The notes beneath the pieces are model-generated. The model was given only the letters and a program-made list of their open reading frames with translations, searched no databases and was not told the origin of the DNA. Positions 25,601 to 33,310 of a DNA stretch of 64,000 nucleotides are shown piece by piece; positions within the stretch are counted from its first letter, which is position 1, and the number at the start of each line of letters is the position of its first letter. The stretch spans positions 744,001-808,000 of the forward strand of contig CAWEGO010000002.1 in assembly GCA_963808725.1 (NCBI GenBank), read 5' to 3'. The stretch is from JAHFUA01 sp963808725 (GTDB lineage Bacteria; Acidobacteriota; Terriglobia; Terriglobales; Acidobacteriaceae). The position numbers and the translations under genes are program-made.

Positions 25601-26952
25601 TGCCGGACATCGAAGCGGCGCCGCCGTCGGCCGAAGACGCACTGCTGGCCATGGTCCGCGGATGGATGCAGCATGTCGGCCCAACCACCGCCTCCGATCT
25701 CGGCAGCACGCTCGGACTGCCTGCTTCCGAGATCGACAAAGCCATGCTCCGCCTCGAAGCCAGCGGCGCAATCCTGCGCGGGCAGTTCGAGAAGAAGGAC
25801 CCGGAGCAAACCGAATGGTGCGACCGGCGGCTCTTGGCGCGGATCCATCGCCTAACGCTGGGCCGGCTGCGCAAGCAGATCGAGCCGGTGACGGCGGCGC
25901 AGTTCATGCGCTGGCTGCTGCGCTGGCAGCACGTCGCACCGAGCAGCCAGGTGCTGGGCGAGCGCGGCACGCTCGAAGTCCTGCGGCAACTGCAAGGCTT
26001 CGAGATCCCGGCCAGCGCCTGGGAGCGGCACATCCTGGGACAGCGCGTGGCCAACTACGATCCCAAGTTTCTCGACCAGTTGTCGCTGACCGGCGCCGTC
26101 GGCTGGGGCAGGCTTTCGCCGCATCCGGCCACGCTTGAGGATGCGGGCGGCGGACGGCGGGTGGTGCCGACCAGCGTCGCTCCCATCACCTTCTTCGTGC
26201 GCGAGGAAGCCGACTGGATGACGCCGCGCCACGGCGAAGACGGCGAGCTGCGCGGATTGAGCCCGGGCGGACGCGAGGTGCTGCAATACCTGAAGACGCG
26301 CGGCGCATCGTTCTTCGCCGATATCGTTCGCGGAACCGGCAAATTGAAGTCCGAGGTCGAGACTGCACTGTGGGAATTGGTGGCCGGAGGACAGATCACG
26401 GCCGACGGCTTCGACAACCTGCGCGCGCTGATCGACCCCAAGCGGCGCAGCGGACACGGCTCCGGCCGCACGTCGCGCCCGCGGCACAGCTCGGGACGCT
26501 GGTCATTGCTCTACGCTGGCGAAGCCGCCGACCGCCAGCGCTCGGTCGAAGCCACTTGCTGGATGCTGCTCCACCGTTACGGTGTGGTCTTCCGCGATCT
26601 GCTGGCCCGCGAATCGGTGGTGCCCAAGTGGCGCGAGCTGCTGCTGGGGTTCCGGCGCCTGGAAGATCGCGGCGAGATCCGCGGCGGGCGCTTCATCAAC
26701 GGCTTCATCGGAGAGCAGTTTGCGCTGCCGGTAGCGGTGGAGTCGCTGCGCGCGACCCGCAATCTTCCCCCAGCGAACGAAATGGTGACGGTGTCGGCGG
26801 CCGATCCCCTGAACCTGGTCGGGATTCTGGTGCCCGGCGAACGTATCGCGGCCATTTCAGGCAACTCCGTGAGCTACCGCGACGGAGTCCCCGTGGACCC
26901 GGCGGCGGGGCGCGCTGATCTGGCCAGCGGTGGCCGGGCTGCGGCCGTTTAG
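22633..26952 (+). CDS. lhr: Lhr-family ATP-dependent helicase
   Basis: 1439 aa, the usual size of the long Lhr form. Superfamily 2 helicase motifs: Walker A APTGSGKT (47-54), DEIH at 172-175, GLSATQ, FVNTRRMAERVAHHL, and the helicase C-terminal IDIGFVDLVCHLGSPRS with LLQRIGRSGHWRG. Lhr-specific winged-helix and C-terminal regions follow. Such helicases unwind RNA:DNA or DNA and act in DNA repair. Residues about 225-236 (HPWQNQPRVGHP) come from a 33-base palindromic repeat carried in frame between helicase motifs. The protein is otherwise collinear, so it is probably still functional. It has its own promoter. Confidence 0.93.
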   Translation: MPPASGPLGWAHPIVEEWFVRRFGTPTEPQEQGWPHILAGRTTLISAPTGSGKTLSAFLACIDRLVRKALAGDLQDRTEVLYVSPLKALGNDIQKNLEVPLSEILQLAGERGLLMPEIRTAVRTGDTLAHERRAMLKRPPHILVTTPESLYILLTAEKSRQILRDVETVIVDEIHAVADDKRGAHLALSLERLDALTGRRPVRIGLSATQKPIELVAHFLTGANPHPWQNQPRVGHPSDWVVESAPAIVNIGHQRQMDLAVEVPGSELGPVASNEMWDEIYARLSELIQQHRSTLVFVNTRRMAERVAHHLAEILGEDAVAAHHGSLARKLRLAAEKKLKNGEVRVLVATASLELGIDIGFVDLVCHLGSPRSIAVLLQRIGRSGHWRGAVPKGRVFATTRDELLECAALVRSIRQGELDRIMIPDAPLDVLAQQIVASCAAEEWKEDELFALVRRAYPYRNLAREEFEAILVMLSDGIAARRGRYGAYLYRDRVNGRLRARRGARIAAITSGGAIPDNALYTVVAEPEGIVVGTVDEDFAVESMKGEIMLLGNTSWRIRRIEASGRMLVEDAHGAPPGIPFWRGEAPGRTAELSEQVAELRARISDLARDLRPGFLDRTSPEMASAVEWLGRECGLDDSGAEQAVQYVVEGRAVLGEVPTQQTIIAERFFDEGGGMQLVIHAPFGARVNKAWGLALRKRFCRSFNFELQAAATDNGLNIALAEQHSFPLADVFHFLQPESMQTVLEQAVLTGSPIFGTRWRWDAERALALLRFDHGKKVPPQIQRIRSDDLLASVFPDVAACQENIAGDIQIPDHPLVREVMKDVLTEAMDLDGLKQLLRGISSGEIRCLAVDTPVPSAFSHEILNANPYAYLDDAPLEERRARAVEMRRTLPESVLNEVGALDPEAIAEVRQDAWPEVRDADELHDVLQTLIALPESPASPWSLHFERLAAERRATRAKQNGATYWVAADKAKSFRAIFPQAQFESELPDIEAAPPSAEDALLAMVRGWMQHVGPTTASDLGSTLGLPASEIDKAMLRLEASGAILRGQFEKKDPEQTEWCDRRLLARIHRLTLGRLRKQIEPVTAAQFMRWLLRWQHVAPSSQVLGERGTLEVLRQLQGFEIPASAWERHILGQRVANYDPKFLDQLSLTGAVGWGRLSPHPATLEDAGGGRRVVPTSVAPITFFVREEADWMTPRHGEDGELRGLSPGGREVLQYLKTRGASFFADIVRGTGKLKSEVETALWELVAGGQITADGFDNLRALIDPKRRSGHGSGRTSRPRHSSGRWSLLYAGEAADRQRSVEATCWMLLHRYGVVFRDLLARESVVPKWRELLLGFRRLEDRGEIRGGRFINGFIGEQFALPVAVESLRATRNLPPANEMVTVSAADPLNLVGILVPGERIAAISGNSVSYRDGVPVDPAAGRADLASGGRAAAV
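23305..23337. repeat. REP-like palindrome inside lhr
   Basis: CCCCACCCTTGGC (23305-23317), loop AAAACCA, and the exact complement (23325-23337). It is the inverted form of the element at 7018-7050 and is translated in frame. Confidence 0.85.
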
Positions 26953-27116
26953 CCAGGCTCGGGTCGGCAGTGGCAATGTGCGTCAACTGACAAGAAACGT
27001 CGCTGCGACTGACAGATTCCGTCAACCCGCCGCTGGGGTGCTAAAGGGCGCCACCGGAGTGGTCTGCTAAGTAGCTCGGTGACAATAGTTTACGAGGGAC
27101 GTTCCCCGCCCCAAGC

Positions 27117-27131
27117 TGGCCCCAAAACTGC
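27117..27131 (+). promoter_or_regulatory. Candidate sigma-54 promoter of the pilin gene
   Basis: TGGC at 27117-27120 and TGC at 27129-27131 give GG and GC dinucleotides exactly 10 bases apart, the key -24/-12 feature of sigma-54 promoters. Initiation near 27143 would leave about 43 bases before the ATG. Pilin genes in many bacteria use sigma-54. No activator gene is present here. Confidence 0.45.
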
Positions 27132-27185
27132 CCTCCAAAGTCGTCACTTACTGTGTTTGTGAATCTCCGAGAGAGGCGCAAGCTT

Positions 27186-27671
27186 ATGCGCAAACAGCAC
27201 GGCTTTTCCCTGATCGAATTATTGATCGTGGTGGCGATCATCCTGGTGATCGCCGCGATCGCCATCCCCAGCCTGCTGCGATCGCGTATCGCCGCCAACG
27301 AGGCCTCGGCGGTGGGTTCGCTGCGCGCCATCAATAACGCGGAAGTGACCTACAACAGCACCTACAACAGCTACACCTGCGCCCTGACGGCGCTGGGGCC
27401 GCCCAACGGTGGCGGCACGCCGACCTCGGCCGGGGCCGGAATTATCGATGCCAACCTGGCCGCCGGCACCAAGAGCGGGTACTCGTTCACCCCCGGGACC
27501 TGCAATACCGATAGCACCGGGACGATCACCACCAGCTATCAGTGGATGGGAAACCCCAGTTCTCCGGGAACCAGCGGTACCCGGTTTTTCTGCACCGACG
27601 ATACCTTCAACGTCAGAGTCGATCCCAACAGCGCGGCCAACTGCCTGACCATCGGCAGTCCGGTGGGCTAG
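27186..27671 (+). CDS. Type IV pilin-like prepilin
   Basis: 161 aa. The leader MRKQHG ends at the prepilin peptidase site and the mature protein begins FSLIELLIVVAIILVIA with Glu at +5, the class III prepilin signature. The conserved SLLRSRIAANEASAVGSLR and a Gly/Thr-rich globular part with a C-terminal Cys pair follow. It is exported, then processed at the inner membrane and assembled or displayed. No pilus machinery genes lie in the window. GAGAGAGG precedes the ATG. It is downstream of lhr but separated by 233 bases with its own candidate promoter. Confidence 0.92.
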   Translation: MRKQHGFSLIELLIVVAIILVIAAIAIPSLLRSRIAANEASAVGSLRAINNAEVTYNSTYNSYTCALTALGPPNGGGTPTSAGAGIIDANLAAGTKSGYSFTPGTCNTDSTGTITTSYQWMGNPSSPGTSGTRFFCTDDTFNVRVDPNSAANCLTIGSPVG

Positions 27672-27704
27672 ACCACGAACCTCCAAATTTAATTGGCCGA
27701 ATGC

Positions 27705-27740
27705 CCGGGTGTGCTCCAGGAATGGGGCACGCCCGGTTTG
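27705..27740 (+). terminator. Candidate terminator after the pilin gene
   Basis: CCGGGTGTGC (27705-27714) pairs with GCACGCCCGG (27727-27736) with one wobble, followed by TTTG. The T-run is short, so strength is doubtful. Confidence 0.45.
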
Positions 27741-27767
27741 ACTCTCGGGCCTGACTCGGAGCAGAAT
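27738..27767 (+). promoter_or_regulatory. Promoter of tRNA-Ala
   Basis: TTGACT at 27738-27743 and CAGAAT at 27762-27767 are 18 bases apart, and the expected start near 27774 is 11 bases before the tRNA. Confidence 0.55.
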
Positions 27768-27784
27768 CATCGTTGCCGACCCGT

Positions 27785-27860
27785 GGGCCTGTGGCGCAGT
27801 TGGGAGCGCGCTTCCATGGCATGGAAGAGGTCGTCGGTTCGAACCCGACCAGGTCCACCA
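27785..27860 (+). tRNA. tRNA-Ala (anticodon GGC)
   Basis: A 76-base cloverleaf. The acceptor stem GGGCCTG pairs with CAGGTCC (one G-T); the anticodon stem CTTCC/GGAAG encloses the loop ATGGCAT, giving anticodon GGC; the T arm has GTTCGAA; A and an encoded CCA end it. It reads GCC/GCT alanine codons. Its 3' half serves as the integration site of the adjoining island and recurs three more times, in whole or part, at 34.9-35.4 kb. Confidence 0.97.
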
Positions 27861-27861
27861 A
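27816..27861 (+). repeat. attL: 3' half of tRNA-Ala
   Basis: A 46-base stretch from the anticodon loop to one base past CCA, repeated without mismatch at 34935-34980. The integrase gene starts (by its 3' end) 14 bases beyond it. Confidence 0.85.
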
Positions 27862-27874
27862 ATCTCTCAACAGG

Positions 27875-29029
27875 TTAGACGGGGCGAGTGCTCGTGGGCA
27901 TGACGTTTGTGTCATGGTTTGTGTCATAACCCGCCGCTTTGCTGCTCAGGGCAAGGGCTTCGAGGGCCTTCCGCTTCGCTTCCATCCGCACGTGGCTGTA
28001 CCGCTCTAACATGCGACGGCTGACGTGCCCGGCAATCGCCATGATGGTCGAGTCGGACGTGCCGTTCTCCGCGAGCTGGGTGATAGCACAATGCCGGAGA
28101 TCATGGAACCTGAAGCCCGGCAACCCCGCTTTCTTTGTCAGTGTTCTCCAAGCCGACCGCCAGCTATTCACGTGCCGCGTCGGGTCGAAGCCCGTGACGT
28201 TGTAGTCGATTACCCTCTTCCCGCTGAAAGTGAACTTGGGAACGAACGCGGCGAAGACGTAATGGGACGGCTCGACTGAGCCGAACCCCTCTGCCCTCTG
28301 GCGCAGCCTTGCCAGAGCAGACGCGGCCACGTCAGTCAGAGGCACAACCCTCTCACCCGCAGCCGTCTTGGACTTGCGAATGGTCAGAGTGCGACCGAAC
28401 AGATCCACGTCCGACCATTGCAGCCCCTTCAGCTCGCAGCCCCTTGCGGTCGTGTTCAGGCAGAGAATTGCCGCAAGGTAGGCTGTCTCCCATTCCGGGC
28501 GCATTACAGCCGTTTTGAGCAGCCGTTGCTTTTCTTCCTCGGTTATGGCCCTCCCGATGGTCGAAGGCTCTCGCAGCGGGCGTATTTCGTCGGCAACACG
28601 TGCCCAGAGTCTCGCCCGCTTCATGACTCGCCGCAAAATGCCCATTTCCGCGTTCAGCGTTGCCGGACCGACTCCCTGCTCTGCCCGCCGAGCCCGGTAC
28701 TCGGTAATCCGCTTCGCGGTGAGGGATTTCAGCGGCTCTTGCTTGAAATAGGCTCGCAACTGCACGAGCAACTGTTTCTCTTTGGCTCGGCTGGCCGGAG
28801 CGAGTTCCAGTTTCCGAGCAGTCACATAGTCATCTGCCGCCTGCCCGAATGGTTGCCGGGCAAGCGTAGTCGAGGTCTGTGTCAGCTTGCCCTCCATCGC
28901 CTGCCCAATGAGTTCCTTTTCTTTGGCCTGGGCTTCCCTCCAGTCCTTCGTTCCAAGCGACTGCCGGAACCGCTGGCCGTTTATAACGAAGTGACAGTGC
29001 CAAGTCTTACCGCGTTTTTTTAGCGACAT
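27875..29029 (-). CDS. Tyrosine recombinase (island integrase)
   Basis: 384 aa from the ATG giving MSLKKRGKTWHCHFVINGQR. An N-terminal Arm-type domain, a core-binding domain, and a catalytic domain with Arg in TTARGCELKGLQWSD, the H-x-x-R box in HDLRHCAITQLAENG, and GHVSRRMLERYSHV with the nucleophile Tyr. Full set of catalytic residues, so it is probably active. It breaks and joins DNA at the tRNA-Ala site next to its 3' end. The frame is open to 29194, but the extension lies inside the upstream gene. It overlaps that gene by 23 bases, which implies coupled expression. Confidence 0.93.
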   Translation of the reverse strand: MSLKKRGKTWHCHFVINGQRFRQSLGTKDWREAQAKEKELIGQAMEGKLTQTSTTLARQPFGQAADDYVTARKLELAPASRAKEKQLLVQLRAYFKQEPLKSLTAKRITEYRARRAEQGVGPATLNAEMGILRRVMKRARLWARVADEIRPLREPSTIGRAITEEEKQRLLKTAVMRPEWETAYLAAILCLNTTARGCELKGLQWSDVDLFGRTLTIRKSKTAAGERVVPLTDVAASALARLRQRAEGFGSVEPSHYVFAAFVPKFTFSGKRVIDYNVTGFDPTRHVNSWRSAWRTLTKKAGLPGFRFHDLRHCAITQLAENGTSDSTIMAIAGHVSRRMLERYSHVRMEAKRKALEALALSSKAAGYDTNHDTNVMPTSTRPV

Positions 29030-29765
29030 TTTTTCCGCCTTTCTTCTGATGCTTCGATAGTTGTGCTGCCCTCCATCGCGCTGCGCGGTGGGCCTCGCGA
29101 TGCGCAATGGAGCAGTAGTTTTGGTCACGTCGTTCTTGAAAGAAAACATCGCCGCAATGTGGACAAATGCGGAGCCCCACGCCGCCGACCACACTGAGCA
29201 AAGCGCGAACGTAAAAGGCCGTCTTGATGTCGTCGCACCAGATCGCGGGCGTGAAGCGCTCTCCAGTCCACCACAGCACCAGTCGACACGAAGAAGTCAG
29301 CATCTCAGACACTTCGTAGGAAAGTAACCAGCGCGGGTCTGCCGCTGCACGGGGGCCAGGTCGTTTGCGCTCAAGAGTCTCGACCGCTTCTCGGGGGGGT
29401 TGGCCAGTAAACTTCGCGAGAGCGTTGGCAAATTCTTCGCCTAACTCAATCAGGTCGCTCGGTTCGGCCCGCTTGGCCTTGTACACCTCCTCAAATCCGT
29501 CTTTCGCTCTTTTGAGAGCGATAGTGTCAGAGGGGTTTTTGAGTGCCTGTATCAGTTCAACGACTGCCGTGAAATGCTGCACCTCGGCCACAGTCAAATG
29601 TTTGCGTGCATCCTTCAGCTCAGAATTCTTGAAGATCCGAACCGGACAAGGGGGGGATAGTTCCTGCTCAAAGGTGGAAAGGCCTTCTTGCTTTTCGGGC
29701 CTTGCGCGAACTAGAACAGGCAACCTGAATTCTTCTGTTACGGTATCGTACATACCACGTTGCAT
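29007..29765 (-). CDS. Zinc-finger protein (CGNR-like C-terminus)
   Basis: About 252 aa. The C-terminal part has CPHCGDVFFQERRDQNYC followed by a basic helix (HREAHRAARWRAAQ), resembling the CGNR/DUF6076-type zinc fingers of regulators. The N-terminal 180 residues are unrecognised and helical. The long frame runs to a TTG at 29840, but a divergent promoter region falls in between, so the ATG near 29765 is preferred. It overlaps the integrase gene start and is probably its co-expressed partner; a role in control or in transposition accuracy is inference. Confidence 0.7.
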   Translation of the reverse strand: MQRGMYDTVTEEFRLPVLVRARPEKQEGLSTFEQELSPPCPVRIFKNSELKDARKHLTVAEVQHFTAVVELIQALKNPSDTIALKRAKDGFEEVYKAKRAEPSDLIELGEEFANALAKFTGQPPREAVETLERKRPGPRAAADPRWLLSYEVSEMLTSSCRLVLWWTGERFTPAIWCDDIKTAFYVRALLSVVGGVGLRICPHCGDVFFQERRDQNYCSIAHREAHRAARWRAAQLSKHQKKGGKNVAKKTR

Positions 29766-29801
29766 AAGCACTAGCGTAAGCCGTAGGATTAGGGTTGTCA
29801 A
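29760..29801. promoter_or_regulatory. Divergent promoter region of the island
   Basis: Plus strand: TTGCAT and TAGGAT about 18 bases apart lead to the excisionase-type gene. Minus strand: TTGACA and TACGCT about 17 bases apart lead to the zinc-finger/integrase pair. The two overlap face to face, so only one direction may fire at a time. Positions are good to about one base. Confidence 0.5.
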
Positions 29802-29825
29802 GAATTCTTTGGAGGAAAATCGGTG

Positions 29826-29996
29826 ATGCTGAAAACTCAAGAACTAAGCGCAATCGAAGCCGCCCGCAGGCTCGGGGTCGGCCTGGATTATCTGTACTCG
29901 CTGCTTTGGACGGGTAAGCTGCAAGGCCGCAAGGTTGGCAAGCAGTGGCGCATTCCGGCGGAAGCTGTAGAGGCGCGACTCAAAACATCGAGGTGA
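29826..29996 (+). CDS. Excisionase-family HTH protein
   Basis: 56 aa. LSAIEAARRLGVGLDYLYSL followed by WTGKLQGRKVGKQWRIP is a MerR/excisionase-type winged helix-turn-helix covering nearly the whole protein. GGAGG stands about ten bases ahead of the ATG. Such proteins direct excision or control the integrase. It is the first gene of the plus-strand operon of the island and is too short to be noticed by length-based gene calling. Confidence 0.8.
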   Translation: MLKTQELSAIEAARRLGVGLDYLYSLLWTGKLQGRKVGKQWRIPAEAVEARLKTSR

Positions 29997-30000
29997 AGTG

Positions 30001-30177
30001 ATGGCAGACAACGTTCCTCAACTTCTCACGTTGCTCGCCGTCGCAAAGGCGCTGTGCGTCTCGCCCCACACAGTGAGGGCCTGGGTCCGCCAGGGTCGGC
30101 TCAAGCCAACCAGAATTTGCCGCCGGTTACTTTTCCATCCTGACGAGCTTGGGCGGTTTCTGTCGGAGGCGAAATGA
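30001..30177 (+). CDS. Second small excisionase-type HTH protein
   Basis: 58 aa. QLLTLLAVAKALCVSPHTVR then AWVRQGRLKPTRICRRLLF is another MerR-like helix-turn-helix. It starts four bases after the previous gene, and its stop overlaps the ATPase ATG (ATGA), so the three genes are one operon. Two excisionase-type genes in a row suggest one for excision and one for control or replication start; which is which cannot be told. Confidence 0.75.
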   Translation: MADNVPQLLTLLAVAKALCVSPHTVRAWVRQGRLKPTRICRRLLFHPDELGRFLSEAK

Positions 30178-31238
30178 GTGTCTCATCCGCGCCGCCGGGA
30201 CAGATGCTCGCTCCGGGTGCGGAACTTTCGGGGCTGAGGCGCAAATGGGCCATCTACACACCCGGCGAATTGAGGCAACGCTGCACTGAGTTGAACAGCG
30301 GTACTTCCCTGATTGCAGGACTCATTCCTCAACGGAGTCTCAGCATCGTTGTAGGGGACTCGGCAATCGGCAAGAGTCCGCTGTTGTATCAGGCGGCGAT
30401 CTGTGTCACCGCCGGGATTCCGTTTCTGGGCCGTCCGGTCTCGCAAGGCCGGGTGCTCTATCTCGATTTCGAGAACGGTTTGGGAGATGTGGACGACCTC
30501 GTGGCTCGCCTGTCACGGCATCTTGGGCTGGGGGACAAACCTGAGAACTTGCTGCTGTGGAACTATAACGATGCACCGCCCAGATGGGAGCCCACGCAGC
30601 TCGCCTGCATGATCCGAGAAGCACAGCCGGTGTGGACCATCGTTGACTCCCTGGGCGCGTATGCTCCCGAGATCGAGGAGAAGTCCAGCAATGTAACGCG
30701 GGTTCATCTAGAGTTCCGCAAGATCATTCGTGAGTGCGGAACATCAATCACGGAAGTGCATCACATTCGGAAGCCTTCCAGCAAGCTAGACGAAGCACCG
30801 CCTCCATTGGAAGAAGATCCGCACCGATGGTTCCTGCAAGCACGCGGGTCGCGCGCCTTGGTCAATGGCAGTGATATGCGCATCGGCATGGACCGGCCCA
30901 GCAGGGCCAGCGGCAATAGCGAAGTCGCGTTGGTCATCGGCGGTTTTGGCAGAGTTCGTGGAAACATCCCCACAACGTTTGTCGCGCGAGTGCTCGACGA
31001 AGACGACGAACCTCTGGGCTACGACAAGCTGGCCGGGGTCCGCTTGTTGTTCAACTCCGAGCAGGAAGAGGCGTACCGGAAGCTCCTACCTGAATCTAGG
31101 TTCAAGGATGCCCAGAAGGTCTACGGTCGCGGTGCTCAGGCTACCACTGACTTTCTAAAGAAATGCATTGGCGTGGGCATCATGAGGAAAGACGGCTCGG
31201 TGTATCGAAAGGTGGAAGTAGCGGAGCAGGCGGAGTGA
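30174..31238 (+). CDS. RepA-like AAA/RecA-fold ATPase
   Basis: 354 aa. Walker A is GDSAIGKSPLLYQA (residues about 59-72). GRVLYLDFENGLGDVDDLV and WTIVDSLGAYAPE provide the second-strand and Walker B positions, and ITEVHHIRK the sensor His, as in RepA/RSF1010-type hexameric helicases (AAA_25). The C-terminal 80 residues look like a winged helix (ATTDFLKKCIGVGIMRKDGS). It probably loads on or unwinds island DNA during replication. The iteron-like array lies at and beyond its 3' end. Confidence 0.85.
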   Translation: MSVSSAPPGQMLAPGAELSGLRRKWAIYTPGELRQRCTELNSGTSLIAGLIPQRSLSIVVGDSAIGKSPLLYQAAICVTAGIPFLGRPVSQGRVLYLDFENGLGDVDDLVARLSRHLGLGDKPENLLLWNYNDAPPRWEPTQLACMIREAQPVWTIVDSLGAYAPEIEEKSSNVTRVHLEFRKIIRECGTSITEVHHIRKPSSKLDEAPPPLEEDPHRWFLQARGSRALVNGSDMRIGMDRPSRASGNSEVALVIGGFGRVRGNIPTTFVARVLDEDDEPLGYDKLAGVRLLFNSEQEEAYRKLLPESRFKDAQKVYGRGAQATTDFLKKCIGVGIMRKDGSVYRKVEVAEQAE

Positions 31239-31414
31239 GGACCGAGCCATGTTTGTTTTCAATGGCCAAGCACTCCGCCCCAGGAACGGAGCAGGCCGGA
31301 GCGCACCGGAGTGAACAAAATTCACTCCGCCATGCTCCGCCGCACTCCGTTGGCTCGACGGAGGGGAAGGTAGCTGAAAAACGAGAGGTTTCCGCTCGCA
31401 CTCTGGTCACTCCG
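31231..31414. other. Iteron-like array, candidate origin or operator
   Basis: The 7-mer CACTCCG occurs six times on either strand: 31231, 31271, 31307, 31323, 31343 and 31408. Two copies form a perfect palindrome, CGGAGTGAA-CAAAA-TTCACTCCG, at 31307-31329. It follows the RepA-like gene. No gene is seen in 31239-31593 besides this. Confidence 0.6.
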
Positions 31415-31593
31415 CCGGGTGTATTGGCAGCGCAGTCTCTCAGACATGGGCAGCCCGGCAAACGGGGCAGCAAGTACCCGTGCAGAAGGAATTGCCTGCC
31501 CTCCCAAGCCCGGTATGGAGTTGGAGAGTTGCGCGGGGTGCAAGGTGGAACCCCGCGAGATGGCACCTTGATCCCGATGCTAAAATGCAGCAT

Positions 31594-32076
31594 ATGACAA
31601 GCTGGATTGAAGACAGTGCTGAACAGGTGAAGCGACAACACGACACCACTCAGAAAGAGCGCGAGTGGCAGCTTCATGCGTCCCGAGTGATCCGCTCTCG
31701 TAGCGGAGAAGTCGTTGAAGAACTTGAGAAAGTGGTTCGCGCTGACGTGGATAGATGGAACGCCGAATTCAAAAGCGACCCGTCGAAACAGGTAGGTGAT
31801 GTTTCTAAGATTCTGAACGGCTTCAGGGTGCGTAGAACTTATTACCCAGCTTTTACGCTTGAAGTTTGCTTCGACCCAGAGTCGAACACGATCCGTTACC
31901 AATCCGCTGAACGCCGAAGTATGGACTCCGATCCTCAGCAACGTCGCGGTGTATTTCGCCTTAGTCTGTCTGCGGACGGGAACATCTATCTCATCCACTC
32001 GGACCAGCCTCTATCGTTCGAGGAAGCCTCCAAGCTTCTGCTGGAATCACGTTTGAATGTCCCCCTTCACACGTAA
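31594..32076 (+). CDS. Island protein of unknown function
   Basis: 160 aa beginning MTSWIEDSAEQVKRQHDTTQ; an ATG nine bases earlier is also possible. The first 70 residues are charged and likely coiled coil; the rest is beta-rich (YYPAFTLEVCFDPESNTIRY, GVFRLSLSADGNIYLIHSDQ). No family is recognised and there is no signal peptide. It is downstream of the iteron-like array, so it may use a separate promoter. Confidence 0.65.
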   Translation: MTSWIEDSAEQVKRQHDTTQKEREWQLHASRVIRSRSGEVVEELEKVVRADVDRWNAEFKSDPSKQVGDVSKILNGFRVRRTYYPAFTLEVCFDPESNTIRYQSAERRSMDSDPQQRRGVFRLSLSADGNIYLIHSDQPLSFEEASKLLLESRLNVPLHT

Positions 32077-32335
32077 CTGTTCCGTGTGGGGGGCGATGCG
32101 CTGTAGGGAGACACCCGTGAACCGTACTCGCTCACAACGCGCGTTTCCAGATGTCTCGCTGGCAGTGTAGGTGCCCGCTCCGAAGAGAATCGCCCATTCG
32201 AGGGGCTCGCCGTCGGGCCGCGCTCCCCTGCGTGCGCTGAAAGAGCAACATCGTGGTGGGGAGCGAACCACCCTGGCGTTTGCAGGCGACGCAAGTGAAA
32301 CTCGTCGAGCGAACGACAACCCGGCGACCGCTGCT

Positions 32336-33310
32336 TTAGGGCAGCGTCGCTTTTGTAGTGGCGGCAGTGCTCTCTCGTCCCCAGGCATCCATGCTGGTTA
32401 CCCTGTAGTAGTACGTGTGTCCGGATTGCACCGTTTTATCGACGTATTTCAATGCGCTAACTTCCTCAGCAATCAAACCGTAAGGGCCGTTTTCCTCATC
32501 GCTGCGGTAGATATTGTAACCAACGACTTTTGTTCCTCCCCTCCGAGGTGCATTCCATCTCAGCGTTACGCTGAGTTTCTTCTGCGCCGTCCCAATGTTG
32601 GGAATCGCGGCCGCTTTTGGCAGGAGCGGCGGGGCTTGCCCGGCCCCTGATTGGACCACATCCAAGGACCGAGCATCATGGAGCTGTGTTAACAATCGCT
32701 GAACCTCTGCAACGGAGGCGGCAAAGTTCAAATTCTGTCCCTGTTGCAGGCTGACACCCCAAGTAATCACGCCGATGACAACACCCGAGCTGTTCATGAG
32801 CGGACCTCCGCTGTTGCCGTGCGACACAGGCGCTGTGGTCTGAATCCATTGGTGGCCGTTTTCCTCACGAATAGCACTGACGATGCCGTCGGACACTGTG
32901 TTTTGCAATCCGAGCGGGCTACCGATAGCTACTACGTGCTCACCAACTTGGGTTTGGTGGGCATCTCCAAGAAAGAGAAAGGGCAATCCTTTTCCCGAAA
33001 CTTTCAAAACTGCCAAGTCCCGCTCAGCGTCCTCGGCCAGAACACCGTCGACCGGGAAAAAAGCCCCGTTTGAGAGTTGAATGACAGCGCTGTGCGCTCC
33101 CTTGATCACATGGTAATTCGTCACTACCCGACCGTCTTCGGACACAAGAAAACCACTGCCCAGAGCCATCTCCTTCCCCAAGGAATCGGACGTTACGATT
33201 TGCACGACCGCGTCGGAGCTGCGCTTCACGATGTCAACTACGCTCAGCTCTTTTTGGGCAAAGGCAGTCGCAGCCAATAACACGAGAGTTGCTGAAACGA
33301 ACGCTCTCAT
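32336..33310 (-). CDS. Secreted trypsin-like protease with fibronectin III domain
   Basis: 324 aa. Signal peptide at about 1-19 (FVSATLVLLAATAFAQ). An S1C/HtrA-like protease domain has His in TNYHVIK, Asp in ERDLAVLK and Ser in HGNSGGPL, so the triad is complete. Instead of a PDZ domain it ends in one fibronectin type III domain (about 236-324; LSVTLRWNAPRRGG, YNIYRSDEENGPY). Likely periplasmic or secreted. It is unusual cargo for a small integrative element. The stop overlaps no other gene; bases 32077-32335 hold nothing recognisable. Confidence 0.88.
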   Translation of the reverse strand: MRAFVSATLVLLAATAFAQKELSVVDIVKRSSDAVVQIVTSDSLGKEMALGSGFLVSEDGRVVTNYHVIKGAHSAVIQLSNGAFFPVDGVLAEDAERDLAVLKVSGKGLPFLFLGDAHQTQVGEHVVAIGSPLGLQNTVSDGIVSAIREENGHQWIQTTAPVSHGNSGGPLMNSSGVVIGVITWGVSLQQGQNLNFAASVAEVQRLLTQLHDARSLDVVQSGAGQAPPLLPKAAAIPNIGTAQKKLSVTLRWNAPRRGGTKVVGYNIYRSDEENGPYGLIAEEVSALKYVDKTVQSGHTYYYRVTSMDAWGRESTAATTKATLP

